Shown: positions 1 through 8,814, counted from the first letter of the stretch. The stretch: DNA of 64,000 bases from Kribbella jiaozuonensis (GCF_005233875.1 NZ_SZPZ01000001.1:1736001-1800000), one strand, 5' to 3'. The notes: a model not told the origin generated them from the sequence alone. A program made the numbers and translations.

Positions 1-374
1 GGGCCGTAGCCGGGGTTGACCGCCATCATCTGGCTGGAGAACTCGCGGATCCGTGCGTGTGAGAGTCCGAAGAAGTCGCCGAGCGGGACCTCGACCGACG
101 GAACGCTCGATCCCTCCCAGTAGCAGCGGATGATCGCGTCGCGGTAGTCGGTGATCCGCGGCATGATCATCGCCGCGTAGAAGTGGGTGACGCAGCCCGG
201 GCCGTCGTGCTCCATCAGCGTGACGGTCTCGCCGGCGCCGACCGAGAACCAGTCGTGGTTGCCGCCGGTCCGGTCCCACGAGCTCGACCGGCGCGAGACT
301 GCGCGGACCGGGCGGAGCAGATGGCCGGCCTGCAGGGCGTGCAGCGGGTGGGTCGTTGCCACGTTCAAGCTCAT
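1..374 (-). CDS. DUF2961 / glycoside hydrolase family 172 protein (partial)
   Basis: The frame opens with ATG at 374, directly after the stop of the upstream aldo/keto reductase, and runs off the left edge after about 124 residues, so the 3' end is missing. The N-terminus contains RRSSSWDRTGGNHDW and then DGPGCVTHFY, the characteristic opening block of DUF2961 proteins. These form glycoside hydrolase family 172, whose known members act on fructofuranosides or D-arabinofuranosides. No signal peptide is visible, so the enzyme is probably cytoplasmic and acts on an imported oligosaccharide. It is the last visible gene of the sugar ABC operon. Family assignment is firm; the substrate is not determined. 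Confidence 0.85.
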   Translation of the reverse strand, partial: MSLNVATTHPLHALQAGHLLRPVRAVSRRSSSWDRTGGNHDWFSVGAGETVTLMEHDGPGCVTHFYAAMIMPRITDYRDAIIRCYWEGSSVPSVEVPLGDFFGLSHARIREFSSQMMAVNPGYG

Positions 375-1376
375 TCAGATCTCCTCAGGTACGGGCGCGT
401 CGTCGCGAAGTAGGTGCTCTGCCTTCAGGTCGAGCCAGAGCGCCGCTGGAATGGGCAGGTCGAACAGAGCCACGTTCTCCTCGACTTCGGCCGGTGTCCG
501 GGCACCGGTGAGGACGGACGCGACCGCGGGATGACCGAGAGGGAACTGCAGGGCGGCGGCCTTGACGGGGACGTCGTGGCGCGCGCAGACCGCACCGATC
601 CGCCGGGCGCGTTCGACGATCTCCGGCGCGGCGTCGGCGTAGTTGTAGTACGCCTGCCGGTCGGGATCGATGAGTACGCCGCTGTTGAAGACGCCGCCGG
701 TGATCACCGAGATCCCCCGGTCGAGGCATTCCGGCAGCAGGTTGTCGAGCGCACCCTGCTCCAGCAGCGTGTACCGGCCGGCGAGCAGGAAGCAGTCGAA
801 GTCGCCCGTGCGCGCGAACCGGGTGAGCATCTCGGCCTGGTTCATGCCGGCGCTGATCGCCCGGATCCCGCCGGCTGTCTTGAGGTCCAGCAGAGCCCGG
901 CGCGAACCCTCGAGGGCGTCGTCGTAGTGATCGTCAGGATCGTGGATGTGGGCGACGTCGACGCTGTCCAGGCCCAGCCGACCCAGGCTTTCGTCGTACG
1001 ACCGGATCGTGCCGTCGTAGCTGAAGTCGTAGACCGGGTTGACCGGCGGGGTGCCGTGGAACAGCGATGGTTCTTCCGGCTCGACCTCGCGCAGCAGGCG
1101 GCCGACCTTGGTGGCGACCGTGAACTCCTCGCGCGGGAGCTTCGACAGTTTCTGCCCCAGCCAGGTCTCCGAGAGACCGTGTCCGTAGAGAGGTGCGGTG
1201 TCGAAGAACCGGATCCCCGCGTCCCACGCAGCCTGGATTGTGGCGTCGGCGACGGCTGGGTCGGTCACCTCCGGCCAACCCCCGAGTGGAGCCGTGCCGA
1301 GACCGAGTCGGGTCACCTCGACGTCTGTACGACCGAGGCGCACCCGTTGCGTCGCTCGGGTCGGACGATGGCTCAT
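375..1376 (-). CDS. Aldo/keto reductase, D-threo-aldose 1-dehydrogenase-like
   Basis: A 333-residue NAD(P)-dependent oxidoreductase. Aldo/keto reductase motifs are RLGLGTAPLGG near the N-terminus, FFDTAPLYG with the catalytic Asp and Tyr, ATKVGR with the catalytic Lys, and VDVAHIHDPD. The spacing and the PVYDFSYDGT block resemble D-threo-aldose 1-dehydrogenases (L-fucose/D-arabinose dehydrogenases), which oxidise the sugar at C1. The start at 1376 overlaps the stop of the binding-protein gene as ATGA, so translation is coupled. The open frame extends to 2105, but that N-terminal extension is antisense-like sequence inside the neighbour. The AKR family is certain; the sugar specificity is inferred from motifs and the operon. 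Confidence 0.88.
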   Translation of the reverse strand: MSHRPTRATQRVRLGRTDVEVTRLGLGTAPLGGWPEVTDPAVADATIQAAWDAGIRFFDTAPLYGHGLSETWLGQKLSKLPREEFTVATKVGRLLREVEPEEPSLFHGTPPVNPVYDFSYDGTIRSYDESLGRLGLDSVDVAHIHDPDDHYDDALEGSRRALLDLKTAGGIRAISAGMNQAEMLTRFARTGDFDCFLLAGRYTLLEQGALDNLLPECLDRGISVITGGVFNSGVLIDPDRQAYYNYADAAPEIVERARRIGAVCARHDVPVKAAALQFPLGHPAVASVLTGARTPAEVEENVALFDLPIPAALWLDLKAEHLLRDDAPVPEEI

Positions 1377-2707
1377 CGCTGCCGCCCGAGGATCGTCGTC
1401 AGGCCTGAGCAGACCTTGTCGACCGCCTGCTGGGTCGTCTCCTGACCCACGATCGCGACCTTGAACTCGTTGTTCCACAGGGTTTGCGCCTCGGCGCCGT
1501 TCGCGAAACCCACCGCGGGTTTGCGGTTCGTCTCGGTGAGCTGGTCGAGGATCAGCTGATTGTCGGCGCGGTGCGCGGCCCCGCCGTACCCGAGCCACTG
1601 CTCGCTCAACGCGAGGTTCTTCATCGGCGTGATGGACCGGCCGCCGTAGATGTCCAGCCAGCTCTGCAGGCCCTCCTTGCCCGACATCCACTTCACCAGC
1701 GTCCACGCATCGTCGCGGTGCTTCGTCGTGGCCGAGATGCCCCACATGTCGGTGAAGACCGGGATGATCGGAGCCTGCCCCTGCGGGCCACGCGGCACCG
1801 GTCGGACGGTCCAGTCCATGCCCTTCGTCGCAATCAGGCCCGGCCGTAGCCACGGTCCGAAGATGCCGAACCCGATTGCACCGCCCAGGAAGGCCGCGTT
1901 CTCGGCGTTCTGCGTGCCGAACGACGCGAGCGCGCCCGGGGTCGGCGCGGCGTTGTCCTTCACCCGGAGCCCGAAGTAGTAGTCCAGCGCCTCGACGGCT
2001 TTCGGGTCGCCGAGCTTGCAGTCCTTGCCTTCGTAGACCTCGCCGCCGTTGGTCCAGACGAAGGGTGACCAGTTCCAGTCGGCGTTGACCAGGATCGTGC
2101 CCCACTTGGTGACCTTCGAGCCGGTGTTCAGTTTGGCGGTCAGTTCCTTTGCGGTGGCGCGGTACTCGTCCCAGCCCCAGTCGGCGGCCGGCAGCGGGAC
2201 GTTCGCCTTGGTGAACAGGGTCTTGTTGAGGAAGACGATGACGTTGCTGAGGTCCTTCGGCATCCCGTAGAGCTTGTCGTCCAGCTTGCAGCCGGTGACC
2301 GCCTGCGGCCAGTACGCCGACAGGTCGACCTTGTCCTGGGAGACGAGATCGTCCAACGGGAGCAGGGCTTTGCGTGCCGCGAACGATTCGAACTGCCCGG
2401 AGTTCAGCATCATCACGTCCGGGGCCGCGCCGCCCGCGATCATCTGCTGGAGCTTGGTCGAGCCGTACGGCCCACCGTTGACGATGTTGACGAGTTCGAC
2501 CTTTATCGAGGGGTTGGCGCCCTCGAACTTCTTGACGAGCTGCTGCATCGCCGTCAGTTCCTCGGCGCCCAGCCAGACGGTGACCTGGAGCTTGCCGCCG
2601 CTGGTCTGGCTCGAGCTCCCACCGGAGTTGCAGGCGCCGAGCAGTCCGGCGCCGGACACCGCCGCTCCGGCGGCGAGCAGTCCGCGGCGGGTCAGTGTTC
2701 TTTCCAT
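1373..2707 (-). CDS. Sugar ABC transporter substrate-binding lipoprotein
   Basis: A 444-residue extracellular solute-binding protein of the CUT1 (family 1) type. The N-terminus MERTLTRRGLLAAG contains a twin-arginine pair and is followed by the lipobox LLGAC, so the mature protein is a lipid-anchored surface receptor, probably exported by Tat. Two ATGs are possible. The one at 2707 is preferred because AAAGGGG lies about nine bases upstream, whereas that same box abuts the alternative ATG at 2716. It lies between the permease genes and the two sugar enzymes and delivers the sugar to them. No ATPase gene is in the operon, as is common where a shared MsiK-type ATPase serves several importers. 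Confidence 0.93.
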   Translation of the reverse strand: MERTLTRRGLLAAGAAVSGAGLLGACNSGGSSSQTSGGKLQVTVWLGAEELTAMQQLVKKFEGANPSIKVELVNIVNGGPYGSTKLQQMIAGGAAPDVMMLNSGQFESFAARKALLPLDDLVSQDKVDLSAYWPQAVTGCKLDDKLYGMPKDLSNVIVFLNKTLFTKANVPLPAADWGWDEYRATAKELTAKLNTGSKVTKWGTILVNADWNWSPFVWTNGGEVYEGKDCKLGDPKAVEALDYYFGLRVKDNAAPTPGALASFGTQNAENAAFLGGAIGFGIFGPWLRPGLIATKGMDWTVRPVPRGPQGQAPIIPVFTDMWGISATTKHRDDAWTLVKWMSGKEGLQSWLDIYGGRSITPMKNLALSEQWLGYGGAAHRADNQLILDQLTETNRKPAVGFANGAEAQTLWNNEFKVAIVGQETTQQAVDKVCSGLTTILGRQR

Positions 2708-2741
2708 CAATTCCATCCCCTTTGCAGGTGTGCGCCGGCGG

Positions 2742-3620
2742 TCAGCGACCGGCCGTGGCACTGAGCGTGATGCCGCGAACGAAGTACTTCTGGAACGCGA
2801 AGAAGACCAGCACGACAGGAACCGTCATCACGGCGGCGTAGGCCATCATGAGGTTGTAGTTGATCCGGAAATCGCCTTGGAACAGGTTGACCGCGAGCGA
2901 CAACGTCCACTTGTCCTCGGTGTTCAGGTACACCAGCGGGGCGATGAAGTCGTTCCAGTGCGTGAGTACGGACAAGATGAGGACCGTGGCGAGCCCCGGC
3001 CGGGCGAGCGGGAGAGCGATGCTCCAGAAGGTTCGGAGGAAGCCGGCACCGTCGAGCCGGGCGGCGTCCTCGACCTCGACCGGAATGCTCTTGAAGAACT
3101 GGCGGAGCAGGAAGATGTAGATCGGATGGCCGAACATCGACGGGATGATCAGCGGCCACAACGTGTTGACCAGACCGACGTTGCGGAACAGGACGAACTG
3201 CGGGATCAGCGTCACGACATACGGCAGCATGATCGTGCTGAGTACCACGACGAACAGCGCATCCCTGCCCGGGAAGCGCAGCCGGGCGAAGGCATAGGCG
3301 ACGAGCGCCGAGACCATCACGTTGCCCACCAGGGTCACCAGCGTGATGATCATCGTGTTCTTGAAGAACGTGAGCAGCGGCGCGACCTGGAAGATCCGCA
3401 GATAGTTGCCCCACTCAACGGGACTGGGGATCCAGCGGACCGGGATCGTGAGCTCCTGCCCACTCGGTTTCAGCGACGTGCTGATGGCATAGACCATCGG
3501 CACGAGTGCGGCGAGTGCGATCACGGTCAGCGCGACGTACGCCGCGGTCCGGCCGGAGAACTTGATCAGCATCCGGCGCCGGCGACCGTCCGGCGGGGCA
3601 GGGCTTGCCAGGTTGACCAT
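2742..3620 (-). CDS. Carbohydrate ABC transporter permease, MalG type
   Basis: A 292-residue inner-membrane permease with about six transmembrane segments. The cytoplasmic coupling loop contains the EAA-like motif EDAARLDGAGFLRTFW. The start ATG at 3620 overlaps the stop of the MalF-type gene by one base (TGATG) and is preceded by GGAGACGCG, so it is preferred over the longer open frame that reaches 3707. With the MalF-type partner it forms the heterodimeric channel of the sugar importer. It is followed 34 bases later by the binding-protein gene. Confidence 0.92.
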   Translation of the reverse strand: MVNLASPAPPDGRRRRMLIKFSGRTAAYVALTVIALAALVPMVYAISTSLKPSGQELTIPVRWIPSPVEWGNYLRIFQVAPLLTFFKNTMIITLVTLVGNVMVSALVAYAFARLRFPGRDALFVVVLSTIMLPYVVTLIPQFVLFRNVGLVNTLWPLIIPSMFGHPIYIFLLRQFFKSIPVEVEDAARLDGAGFLRTFWSIALPLARPGLATVLILSVLTHWNDFIAPLVYLNTEDKWTLSLAVNLFQGDFRINYNLMMAYAAVMTVPVVLVFFAFQKYFVRGITLSATAGR

Positions 3621-4579
3621 CACGCGTCTCCTTCGTAGTAGACCCATCGACGCGCGAGCCGGAACTGTCCGAGCGTCAGCACGAGGATCACGAGGAACAA
3701 GATCCACGAGAGCACCGAGGCGTAGCCCATCGAGAAGTTCTGGAACCCCGTTTGGTAGATGTAGAGAACGCCCATCAGGGAAGAGTTTCCGGGTCCGCCG
3801 CCCGTCATCACGTAGGGCGGGACGAACACCTGCAAGGCGCCGATCGTGCCGATGATCAGGTTGAAGAAGATGGTCGGTGACAGCATCGGTAGCGTGATGT
3901 GCCAGAACCGGCCGATGACACCGGCGCCGTCGATGGCGGCGGCCTCGTGCAGATGCATGGGGATGTTCTGCAGGCCGGCGAGGAAGATGATCATCGCGTT
4001 ACCGAAGGCCCAGACGCCCATGATGATCAGGGCGGGCTTGACCGTGTGGCTGCTGTCGAGCCAGTTCAGCGGGCCGATGCCCGCCTTGCCGAGAAGTTCG
4101 TTGGCCAATCCCGAGTTCGGGTTGTAGATGATGAACCAGAGGATCGCAGTCGCGACGAACGGGATCTGCGACGGCAGGAACACCGCGGCCCGGTAGATGT
4201 TGCGGCCGATGATGTCGAGGTTGAGCAGAAGTGCGACCGCAAGCGCGACAACCAGTTGAAGCGGCACCGTCAGCGCCGTGTAGAAGACCGTGTTCCACAG
4301 CACCTCCCGGAACACGTCGTCGTGCACGAGCCGGGTGAAGTTGCCGAATCCGATCCACTCGGGGCTGGAGATCAGGTCCCAGCGGGTGAACATCAGGTAC
4401 GCCGAGAAGGCCATGGGGCCCGCGGTCAGCAGCAGGAATCCGAGCAGCCAGGGGAGGATCGCGGCGTACCCGGTCAGCGCCTCGCGACGCTTGAGGGTGA
4501 GCCACGGAGTACTACTCCGGGACACCGTACGGCTGCTGTCACGGACGACGGGTGCGCTGTCGGCTGGGCGGTCAACCAT
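3620..4579 (-). CDS. Sugar ABC transporter permease, MalF type
   Basis: A 319-residue inner-membrane permease and the first gene of the operon. A basic N-terminal cytoplasmic stretch of about 35 residues precedes the first membrane helix (GYAAILPWLLGFLLL). The EAA coupling motif is EAAAIDGAGVIGRFW, followed by LPMLSP. The ATG at 4579 has only a weak ribosome-binding site (GGGTGCGGGCTC). The intergenic region upstream carries a half of the operator pair also found at the divergent GntR gene, so this operon is probably repressed by that regulator until its sugar is present. Confidence 0.92.
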   Translation of the reverse strand: MVDRPADSAPVVRDSSRTVSRSSTPWLTLKRREALTGYAAILPWLLGFLLLTAGPMAFSAYLMFTRWDLISSPEWIGFGNFTRLVHDDVFREVLWNTVFYTALTVPLQLVVALAVALLLNLDIIGRNIYRAAVFLPSQIPFVATAILWFIIYNPNSGLANELLGKAGIGPLNWLDSSHTVKPALIIMGVWAFGNAMIIFLAGLQNIPMHLHEAAAIDGAGVIGRFWHITLPMLSPTIFFNLIIGTIGALQVFVPPYVMTGGGPGNSSLMGVLYIYQTGFQNFSMGYASVLSWILFLVILVLTLGQFRLARRWVYYEGDA

Positions 4580-4614
4580 GAGCCCGCACCCGTTCAGCTA
4601 CGCGCGTTCCATGC

Positions 4615-4625
4615 ATCCTATATGG
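4615..4625. promoter_or_regulatory. Candidate GntR operator upstream of the sugar operon
   Basis: ATCCTATATGG at 4615-4625 is the exact reverse complement of CCATATAGGAT at 4776-4786 in front of the divergent GntR gene. It lies about 36 bases upstream of the MalF-type permease start. Matching inverted elements flanking a divergent regulator/operon pair are typical of local GntR control. Binding itself is inferred. Confidence 0.6.
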
Positions 4626-4775
4626 AATGAGCATGTAGTTCTCCTCACTAGATGGAGAAGGTTGCGCGCAGGACTCGATCGAGGAGTTGCGCGCGAGAGG
4701 TGACGCCGGTTGGTCTTCCGAACATCGTCGGCCGGGGAGCCCGTTCGGGGTCGCTTACTTCGGCCGTGTGCGTTA

Positions 4776-4789
4776 CCATATAGGATATG
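4776..4789. promoter_or_regulatory. Candidate GntR autoregulatory operator overlapping the start codon
   Basis: CATATAGGATATG at 4777-4789 is a perfect palindrome: arms CATAT/ATATG around AGG. Its last three bases are the ATG of the GntR gene. A bound regulator would cover the transcription and translation start. With no Shine-Dalgarno box at a normal distance, a leaderless or nearly leaderless message is likely. Confidence 0.6.
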
Positions 4790-5530
4790 AAAAACGCTGG
4801 CAAGGGTTCGCGTTCGTCGTCGCGCGCGCACCGACCGTCACGGCAGATCCTCACCGACGGCGCGTACGAGACGATCAAAGAGCTGGTGATGGACAACCAG
4901 CTCGAGCCCGGCGAGCGGATCAACATCGAGGAACTGGCGCGCCAGTTGGAGATCTCCACGACGCCGGTGCGCGAGGCGCTGGCCCGGTTGGAGTCCGATG
5001 GCCTCATCCGCAAGCGGGCGCTGACCGGCTACGCGGTGGCGCCGCTGCTCGACCTGGCGTCGCTCGGTCACCTGTTCGAGATTCGCCATCTGCTGGAGCC
5101 GCACGCGGCCGCCAAGGCGGCCAAGCTGGCCAACGACCTCGAGCTCGCGAATCTGCGTGAGATGGTCGAACTGATGCGCGCGGACGACATCGGCGACGCC
5201 TACGGCCACTACCGGGCCTTCGCTGCTCACGACACCGAGTTCCACGCCCTGATCGCGCGTTACTCAGGCAACCCGGTGCTCGAGCAGACGCTGGCCGGCC
5301 TGCATTTCCAGTGGCATCTGTATCGACTCCGTTTCGAGCCCGAGGTCGGTCTCGACACGATTGCCGAGCACGCGAACATCGCGACCGCCATCCTGCAACG
5401 CGACGCAGCAGCCGCCGCGGAGGCCATGCGCGAACATCTCCGTCAATCCGAGCAGCGACTGCTGCCGGTCGCGCAAGGCGGCGCGCAGGGTTTCAAACGG
5501 GATCGGGGTTCGGGCGACACCGCGAGGTGA
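4787..5530 (+). CDS. GntR family transcriptional regulator, FCD (FadR) subfamily
   Basis: A 247-residue repressor. After a basic N-terminal tail, the winged helix spans about residues 25-90 (LEISTTPVREALARLESDGLI). The C-terminal all-helical FCD ligand domain includes EIRHLLEPHAA and HDTEFHALIA, with Asp and His residues typical of the metal/effector pocket. It is divergent from the sugar operon and shares a matched operator pair with it, so it very likely controls that operon and itself. The ATG at 4787 is part of the palindrome. The next in-frame Met falls inside the HTH domain, so this start is needed. Confidence 0.9.
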   Translation: MKNAGKGSRSSSRAHRPSRQILTDGAYETIKELVMDNQLEPGERINIEELARQLEISTTPVREALARLESDGLIRKRALTGYAVAPLLDLASLGHLFEIRHLLEPHAAAKAAKLANDLELANLREMVELMRADDIGDAYGHYRAFAAHDTEFHALIARYSGNPVLEQTLAGLHFQWHLYRLRFEPEVGLDTIAEHANIATAILQRDAAAAAEAMREHLRQSEQRLLPVAQGGAQGFKRDRGSGDTAR

Positions 5531-5786
5531 CGCACAGCCACATCCAGACGGACGTATCGGAGGTGGCCGCCGCGGGTCACTGTTCTCAATGGGGCCTGCT
5601 GGGTTCGGCAGCCCGGCCAACCGATTCTCCGATGCCATGCCAGATGCTCGCGTTGCGGCACCGCCACCCTCATTGGCAACCTAGGCTTCCGCAGTGGCGC
5701 GAGTCTGACTTGCATCAATGCGCCAGCTTCTACCCTTGCTGAGTTCACCTTGACCTCGGGGGTGTGGCCTGAGGAGAGGACGAAGG

Positions 5787-7484
5787 GTGTCGGAGCGTTG
5801 GAGGCGTGTTGCTCCGTGGCTCTGGCCTGTCCTGCTTACTGTGTTGATCACGGCGCCGCTGCTCGCTCCAGGGTTCGTGGTCGGTTACGACATGGTGTTC
5901 GTGCCTGACCTTTCGTTGCGGCTTGATCTGTTCGGGGTTTCGGCGGCGATGCCGCGGGCGGTTCCGTCGGATGTGGTGGTCGCGGTGCTGGACGAGATTG
6001 CCGGCGGCCAGGTTCTGAACAAGCTGGTGCTGGTGGCGATTCCGCTGCTGTCAGGTCTCGGTATGACGGCCCTGTGGCGAGAGCTTCGCTTCGGCGGTGC
6101 GCTGCCCGGTGCGGCGGCCGCGACGTTGTACATGTGGAATCCGTTCGTGGCTGAACGTCTGCGCCTCGGCGCTTGGGCGCTGCTTCTCGGGTACGCCGCG
6201 CTGCCCTGGCTGGTGCGGTCCGCGATCAGAGTGCGCCGGGGGGAAGGGTGGGCGGGATTCGTCCTTGCATCGGCGGCCTGTGCCTTGACCGCATCCGGCG
6301 GCGTCATCGGTCTGCTTGTCGGTGGATTGATGCTGCTCTGGCGACCGTGGGCGAAGCAGCTTTGGCTCTTGGGCGCTGCGGTTCTGTTGAACGGGCCCTG
6401 GCTGGTCGCTGGGTTCACGCACGTCGGACTACCCACCGACCCCGCCTCAGTGACAGCGTTCGCGGCCCGCAATGAGGGGTACGGCGGGACGTTGCCGACG
6501 CTGCTTACTCTCGGCGGCGTCTGGAATGCAGATGTCGTCCCGGACAGCCGAGGTGAGCCGGTCTCGTTGGTGATCGCGTTCGCCGTACTCCTGCTGTCGT
6601 TGGCCGGCATCGCACTGCACTGGAGGCGGAGTCAGCCAATCCGCGCCCTTTCGGTGGCCGCCGTCGTAGCGACAGCGATCGCCTTGGCCGGAGTCATCGC
6701 GCCAAGTGCTTTCGCCCAGCTGGTTGCCCATGTCCCCGGGGTTGGCCTGTTCCGTGACGGCCAGCGGTATCTCGGGCCGTTGGTGCTCCTCGAAGCGATC
6801 GGCTTCGGCGCGGCTGTCTGCGCGATCGCGCAGCGCGTCCCTCTGAAGCGCGTTGTCGGTGTCACAGCACTCCTGCTGCCGATCGCCGCGCTACCAGGGC
6901 TCGTGGCCGGCGCGGGTCTTCACGTATCGAGATATCCAGCAGACTGGTCGCAAGCCCAACAAGCACTCCACGGTCGCTTCGTCCCGTGGCCGTTCGAGGC
7001 GTACCGCGCACCGTCGTGGAACGGCCGTCGTCCTGTGCTGGACCCGATGCCGCGCTACTTCGACCAGGCTTCGGTCGTACCCGACGAGCTGATCATCGGC
7101 GGCCGGCGTCTCGCCGGTGAGGATCCGCAGGCCGCTGCAGTAGCGAGCGCCGTACGGAAATCCATCGACGACGGCACAGATCCGGCACCTGTACTGCTGC
7201 AGCAGGGGATCGGCTGGATCGTGGTGGATCGGGAAGCAGGCGGCCCGCTGCCGGAAACCATGATGAGCGGTCTGAAGCGAGAGTTCGCCGGACCGTCGGT
7301 CATCGTCTACAAGCTCGACGGTACGCCGGCGCCGCAGCCGCATCCGCTCTGGCGGACAGTGGTCATCCTCGCGGCCTGGACGGTTGCCGGAGCAACGTTG
7401 CTCGCCGCTCTGGTGTCCCTGGCGCGGCGTTGTTACTCTTCGGTTCACTTGACCGGGAGGGGACGTATTTCATGGGATCACTGA
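5787..7484 (+). CDS. GT-C-like polytopic membrane protein
   Basis: A 565-residue membrane protein with about ten hydrophobic helices and a soluble segment of about 150 residues before a final C-terminal helix. GTG at 5787 follows a clear ribosome-binding site (GAGGAGAGGA). An acidic residue just after the first helix (GYDMVFVPDL) and the motif LYMWNPFVAERL, then PWLV, resemble the layout of GT-C lipid-linked sugar transferases and the N-terminal half of AftD. The last 13 bases overlap the DUF2613 gene, so the two are co-translated. It probably acts in assembly of an envelope glycan. A specific reaction cannot be assigned. Confidence 0.75.
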   Translation: MSERWRRVAPWLWPVLLTVLITAPLLAPGFVVGYDMVFVPDLSLRLDLFGVSAAMPRAVPSDVVVAVLDEIAGGQVLNKLVLVAIPLLSGLGMTALWRELRFGGALPGAAAATLYMWNPFVAERLRLGAWALLLGYAALPWLVRSAIRVRRGEGWAGFVLASAACALTASGGVIGLLVGGLMLLWRPWAKQLWLLGAAVLLNGPWLVAGFTHVGLPTDPASVTAFAARNEGYGGTLPTLLTLGGVWNADVVPDSRGEPVSLVIAFAVLLLSLAGIALHWRRSQPIRALSVAAVVATAIALAGVIAPSAFAQLVAHVPGVGLFRDGQRYLGPLVLLEAIGFGAAVCAIAQRVPLKRVVGVTALLLPIAALPGLVAGAGLHVSRYPADWSQAQQALHGRFVPWPFEAYRAPSWNGRRPVLDPMPRYFDQASVVPDELIIGGRRLAGEDPQAAAVASAVRKSIDDGTDPAPVLLQQGIGWIVVDREAGGPLPETMMSGLKREFAGPSVIVYKLDGTPAPQPHPLWRTVVILAAWTVAGATLLAALVSLARRCYSSVHLTGRGRISWDH

Positions 7485-7636
7485 TCGGTGCGGCAATCGC
7501 CGTACTCGCAGGGCTCGCGGTGGCTACGACGACAGTTGTCGGGGTGGTTCAGCAGGTGAAGGACGATCCGGCGCCGCCGGCCGGCCAGCCGCAGGGCCAG
7601 GCCGATGTCCCGATCGTGAACTACGGCTCGAAGTAG
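7472..7636 (+). CDS. DUF2613 small membrane protein
   Basis: A 54-residue peptide with one hydrophobic helix (about residues 4-26, GAAIAVLAGLAVATTTVVGVV) and a short Pro/Gly-rich exported tail ending VNYGSK. This is the DUF2613 pattern. In mycobacteria a member (Rv0236A) sits beside the arabinofuranosyltransferase gene aftD, and here an AftD-like gene is 2 kb away. The ATG at 7472 is preceded by GGGAGGGGAC at good spacing. The function of the family is unknown; a helper role in the glycan machinery is inferred from context. Its 3' part is covered on the opposite strand by the end of the GT4 gene. Confidence 0.85.
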   Translation: MGSLIGAAIAVLAGLAVATTTVVGVVQQVKDDPAPPAGQPQGQADVPIVNYGSK

Positions 7637-8705
7637 CCAGCAACTGGTCGAAGGCCAGCGCCGCCGCGCTCCACGTGAACTGGTCGGCGCCGGCCAACGC
7701 TCCCTCGGACAACCGCCGCCGGAGCGTGCCGTCCTGCAGCAGTTCCGTGATCGCCGTCGCGAAATCACTCTCGTTGTCGACGAGCATCCCCGACACTCCG
7801 TCGTGCACGGATTCGGTCGGCCCACCTGCGCTGCGATACGCGACGGTGGGTACGCCGTGACCCGCGGCCTCACCGACGACGAGACCCCAGCCCTCCTTGA
7901 GGCTGGGCAGTGCCAGGATCCACGCTTCGTCGTACGCCGCATGCTTGTCCTCCTCGCTCACGTGGCCGCGGAATTCGACCGCGTCGGCAAGCCGGCGCTG
8001 TGCGACGTACTCGCGCAGTTCGTCCTCCCACCAGCCGGAGCCGACGATGATCAGCTTGCAGGTCGGCAAAGCCTTGCGCGCCAACGCGATCGCGTCCACC
8101 GCGTGCTCGAGCTGCTTGTGTGGGACCAGCCGGCCGACACACACCACGGTCGGCACGTCGGCCTGCGGGCGTTGCCGCGCCGGCGCCGGATCGGCACCGT
8201 TGTAAATGACGGCTATGCCGTCGACTCCGAGTTCGGTGAGTTCGTCGCGGGACGCCGAAGACACTGTCACGTAAGGACAATCGCGGTACAACCATGGAGC
8301 CACGCGAGACTCGAGCCACCATCCCAGCCGGCCACGCCAGCCCGGATACACGACCTGCCACTGCTCGTGGTGCACGTGATGGACGAGCACCACGACAGAC
8401 CGACGCACCAGCCGGGTGAAGAACGGCAGCCCGTTCTGAACGTCGACAACGCAGTCCGGCCGATGGAACAACGTATACAGCAGCCCGTGCAGATACACCG
8501 TGATCTTGGAGCCGCGGTACACGTACCGCACCTGTTCCCGGCTCGCCTGGCGCGGACTCCCGGGGTACGCGGCGCACAGCACCGTCACCGACCAGCCCAG
8601 CAATGCAAGGCCTTTCGCGACTTCCTCGACATACCGCTCGGAACCCCCTCCCTCCGGGTTGGTCGTGTCCCGCCAGTTCAGCAACAGCACGCTCTGCGCA
8701 CGCAC
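7524..8705 (-). CDS. Glycosyltransferase family 4
   Basis: About 393 residues with a GT-B fold. The N-terminal acceptor domain starts with SVLLLNWRDTTNPEGGGSER, and the C-terminal nucleotide-sugar domain contains VCVGRLVPHKQLEHAV, then the E-x7-E motif region LKEGWGLVVGEAAGHG. A GTG at 8705 has GGTGGGG at good distance and is preferred over GTG at 8732. It corresponds in type and context to Rv0225, next to a methyltransferase like Rv0224c. The last 40 residues are low-complexity (SSRSGHRPG...) and run antisense across the DUF2613 gene. It is divergent from the methyltransferase gene. Role: sugar transfer in envelope glycan or lipoglycan synthesis; donor unknown. Confidence 0.88.
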   Translation of the reverse strand: MRAQSVLLLNWRDTTNPEGGGSERYVEEVAKGLALLGWSVTVLCAAYPGSPRQASREQVRYVYRGSKITVYLHGLLYTLFHRPDCVVDVQNGLPFFTRLVRRSVVVLVHHVHHEQWQVVYPGWRGRLGWWLESRVAPWLYRDCPYVTVSSASRDELTELGVDGIAVIYNGADPAPARQRPQADVPTVVCVGRLVPHKQLEHAVDAIALARKALPTCKLIIVGSGWWEDELREYVAQRRLADAVEFRGHVSEEDKHAAYDEAWILALPSLKEGWGLVVGEAAGHGVPTVAYRSAGGPTESVHDGVSGMLVDNESDFATAITELLQDGTLRRRLSEGALAGADQFTWSAAALAFDQLLATSSRSSRSGHRPGPAAGRPAAPDRPSPAEPPRQLSS

Positions 8706-8741
8706 CTGCTCAGCCCCACCCTCTTTGATCACCTCCCCCGA

Positions 8742-8773
8742 GGTAATGGGCGGGGACGTTACCAAGGAGTAAC
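8742..8773. promoter_or_regulatory. Divergent promoter region with GTTAC/GGTAA inverted repeats
   Basis: Between the divergent GT4 and methyltransferase genes, GGTAA at 8742-8746 pairs with TTACC at 8759-8763. The overlapping GTTAC at 8758-8762 pairs with GTAAC at 8769-8773. These may be operator half-sites for a regulator acting on both genes. No known regulator is matched, so this is a weak prediction. Confidence 0.3.
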
Positions 8774-8814
8774 GATCTCCGCCAGACCTCGGAAGTTCCG
8801 TTAATGTCCCGCGT

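Noticed and set aside
375..2105. A 576-codon minus-strand frame covering the aldo/keto reductase
   Set aside because: The extra N-terminal part is Arg/Gly-rich shadow sequence inside the binding-protein gene. The real start is the ATGA overlap at 1376.
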